NCBI GenBank assembly: GCA_946544685.1
Contig: CAMNML010000017.1
Location: 1-13,315, forward strand
Length of the DNA stretch: 13,315 bases
Source: an uncultured Caryophanales bacterium
GTDB taxonomy: Bacteria; Bacillota_I; Bacilli_A; RF39; UBA660
Direction of reading: 5' to 3'
In this document: one piece after another, positions 12,397 to 13,315 of the stretch
Layout of the letters: every line of letters begins with the position of its first letter
Numbering within the stretch: position 1 is the first letter of the stretch
Position numbers and translations under genes: made by a program
The notes under the pieces: model-generated
Database searches by the model: none
The model's input: the letters and a program-made list of their open reading frames with translations, nothing else
Told to the model about the DNA's origin: nothing

Positions 12397-13315
12397 ATGG
12401 AACTATATTATCAATATCAGGATCAACAACATCAGAATTATTATTAGAACCTGTATTAGAACTGTTTCCAGAATTATTATTGCTTATGTCGTTACTATTA
12501 GAATTTGAACTATTATCATTGTTAGAATCATTATTATTAGTATCATTCTTCTTATCTTTTTTTCCTACGTTATTTGTATCATTATCAGAAGGTAATCCAG
12601 GGATAATAACATCATTTTTCTTTTTATATTCATAAACACTAACAGACAATCCTTTACTCTTACTAACAAAAGCAGCGTCCATACCTGCTGGTAAACTTTG
12701 TGTAGAAACAAGTCCATCAAAACTAGAAGAAATAGTTTCAACTTTTTCAACATTTAAAGGTATTCCTCTTGAACTACAATAACTTTGCACATTAGATAAA
12801 CTTTTACCTACAAAGGATGGAAGCAACGAAATTCCTGCTTCATTATACTTACCTTTACCAATAACACTTTCCTCATAAGGATCATTAATATCAAAATCAA
12901 AAACTTTAATAGGTTCATCATTTAATAGACCAAGATTAATTTTCATAGCGCGACTAATATCATTTATACTTCCTTGATACGGAACAAAATTATAAAGAGC
13001 TAACTTAGAACCAGAATTAGAATTTGAATCATAATCCACAATTGTTTGATCATATCCACTAAGATATAATCTTTGGAATCCTATTAGATTTGATAAATCA
13101 TCATTAGAACTTGTATTTTTAATTAATATATCTTTAGCGATATTATAAAAAGATAAAATATTTTCAGTAGACATATTTGTTTCCATACTTTGACTAATAC
13201 TATTAAGCATATCATAGAATGTATCAATACTATTAATATTCTTTAACTTGTTAAGCATTCCTTGAATAACCAATTGTTGATTTTGGCCTCTAACAAAATC
13301 ATTACTATTATAATT
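12395..13315 (-). CDS. LCP (LytR-CpsA-Psr) family protein with PASTA domain and Asn-rich tail (5' end outside window)
   Basis: 306 codons are visible; the frame stays open to the window edge, so the start, membrane anchor and most of the LCP catalytic domain are missing. The first visible residues, NDFVRGQNQQLVIQGMLNKL (5-24), match the late LCP motif with an Asp, an Arg and a Gln pair before a helix. The rest of the LCP fold runs to about 130. Residues ~165-231 form a PASTA-type unit: LPSFVGKSLSNVQSYCSSRG, then VSTQSLPAGMDAAF and a final beta strand (LSVSVYEY). The last ~65 residues are a low-complexity Asn/Ser/Asp stretch, likely a flexible spacer in the wall. LCP enzymes transfer glycopolymers from lipid carriers to peptidoglycan; PASTA domains bind peptidoglycan or muropeptides. 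Its neighbour across the double terminator is the LTA-synthase operon. Confidence 0.85.
   Translation of the reverse strand, partial: NYNSNDFVRGQNQQLVIQGMLNKLKNINSIDTFYDMLNSISQSMETNMSTENILSFYNIAKDILIKNTSSNDDLSNLIGFQRLYLSGYDQTIVDYDSNSNSGSKLALYNFVPYQGSINDISRAMKINLGLLNDEPIKVFDFDINDPYEESVIGKGKYNEAGISLLPSFVGKSLSNVQSYCSSRGIPLNVEKVETISSSFDGLVSTQSLPAGMDAAFVSKSKGLSVSVYEYKKKNDVIIPGLPSDNDTNNVGKKDKKNDTNNNDSNNDNSSNSNSNDISNNNSGNSSNTGSNNNSDVVDPDIDNIVP

Noticed and set aside
12395..12600. Possible simple-sequence repeat array in the tail of the LCP-PASTA gene
   Set aside because: The DNA encodes an irregular Asn/Ser/Asp mix without a fixed repeat unit; it is a low-complexity protein tail rather than a tandem repeat or CRISPR array.
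1..13315. Mobile elements, CRISPR arrays, tRNA genes, phage genes
   Set aside because: I saw no transposase or integrase, no spaced direct repeats, no tRNA cloverleaf and no phage-type genes in the window.

Overview
The window is strongly AT-rich bacterial DNA that uses the standard code: tryptophan is always TGG, and 14 of 14 protein genes stop at TAA or TAG. Arginine is almost always AGA. The gene set (LTA-synthase-type enzyme, GpsB, LCP protein, class-B RNase P RNA next to gpsB, rodZ-like gene next to pgsA) points to a Gram-positive Bacillota of class Bacilli. It is plausibly one of the uncultured low-GC gut lineages near the Mollicutes that keep a cell wall. The lineage is an inference; the wall is supported by the genes.

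Layout. (1) 1-634: the tail of a glycerophosphodiester phosphodiesterase converges on, and overlaps, a UPF0316 membrane protein. (2) 700-2780: an extended -10 promoter drives an ECF sigma factor overlapping a one-TM anti-sigma-like protein with a large outer region built from two related repeats; a clean terminator follows. (3) 2804-4678: consensus promoter, prfA (RF1), an intergenic hairpin, then prmC, whose product methylates RF1 on the GGQ glutamine. (4) 4706-7730: a cytoplasmic transglutaminase-like protein and an M29 aminopeptidase; the transglutaminase-like gene lies between two near-copies of one terminator/-10/SD module. (5) 7740-9521: gpsB, rnpB, a short rodZ-like gene and pgsA all read the same way, with no terminator visible until after pgsA. 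(6) 9566-12367: a regulatory region with two promoters and dyads, an LTA-synthase-family enzyme and a membrane-anchored partner of unknown function. (7) 12367-13315, minus strand: the C-terminal part of an LCP-family protein fused to a PASTA domain and an Asn/Ser/Asp-rich tail.

How the genes fit together. Apart from release-factor maturation and peptide turnover, the theme is the cell envelope. PgsA makes the phosphatidylglycerol phosphate precursor, LTA-synthase-type enzymes take glycerophosphate from phosphatidylglycerol, LCP proteins attach polymers to the wall, GpsB and RodZ steer wall synthesis, and ECF/anti-sigma pairs usually sense envelope stress. The most notable points are the duplicated module around the transglutaminase-like gene, the tandem-repeat sensor region of the anti-sigma, the LCP-PASTA fusion, the Tyr-to-Phe change in the M29 active site, the reduced RNase P RNA inside a tight gene row, and the dyads over the promoter upstream of the LTA operon.
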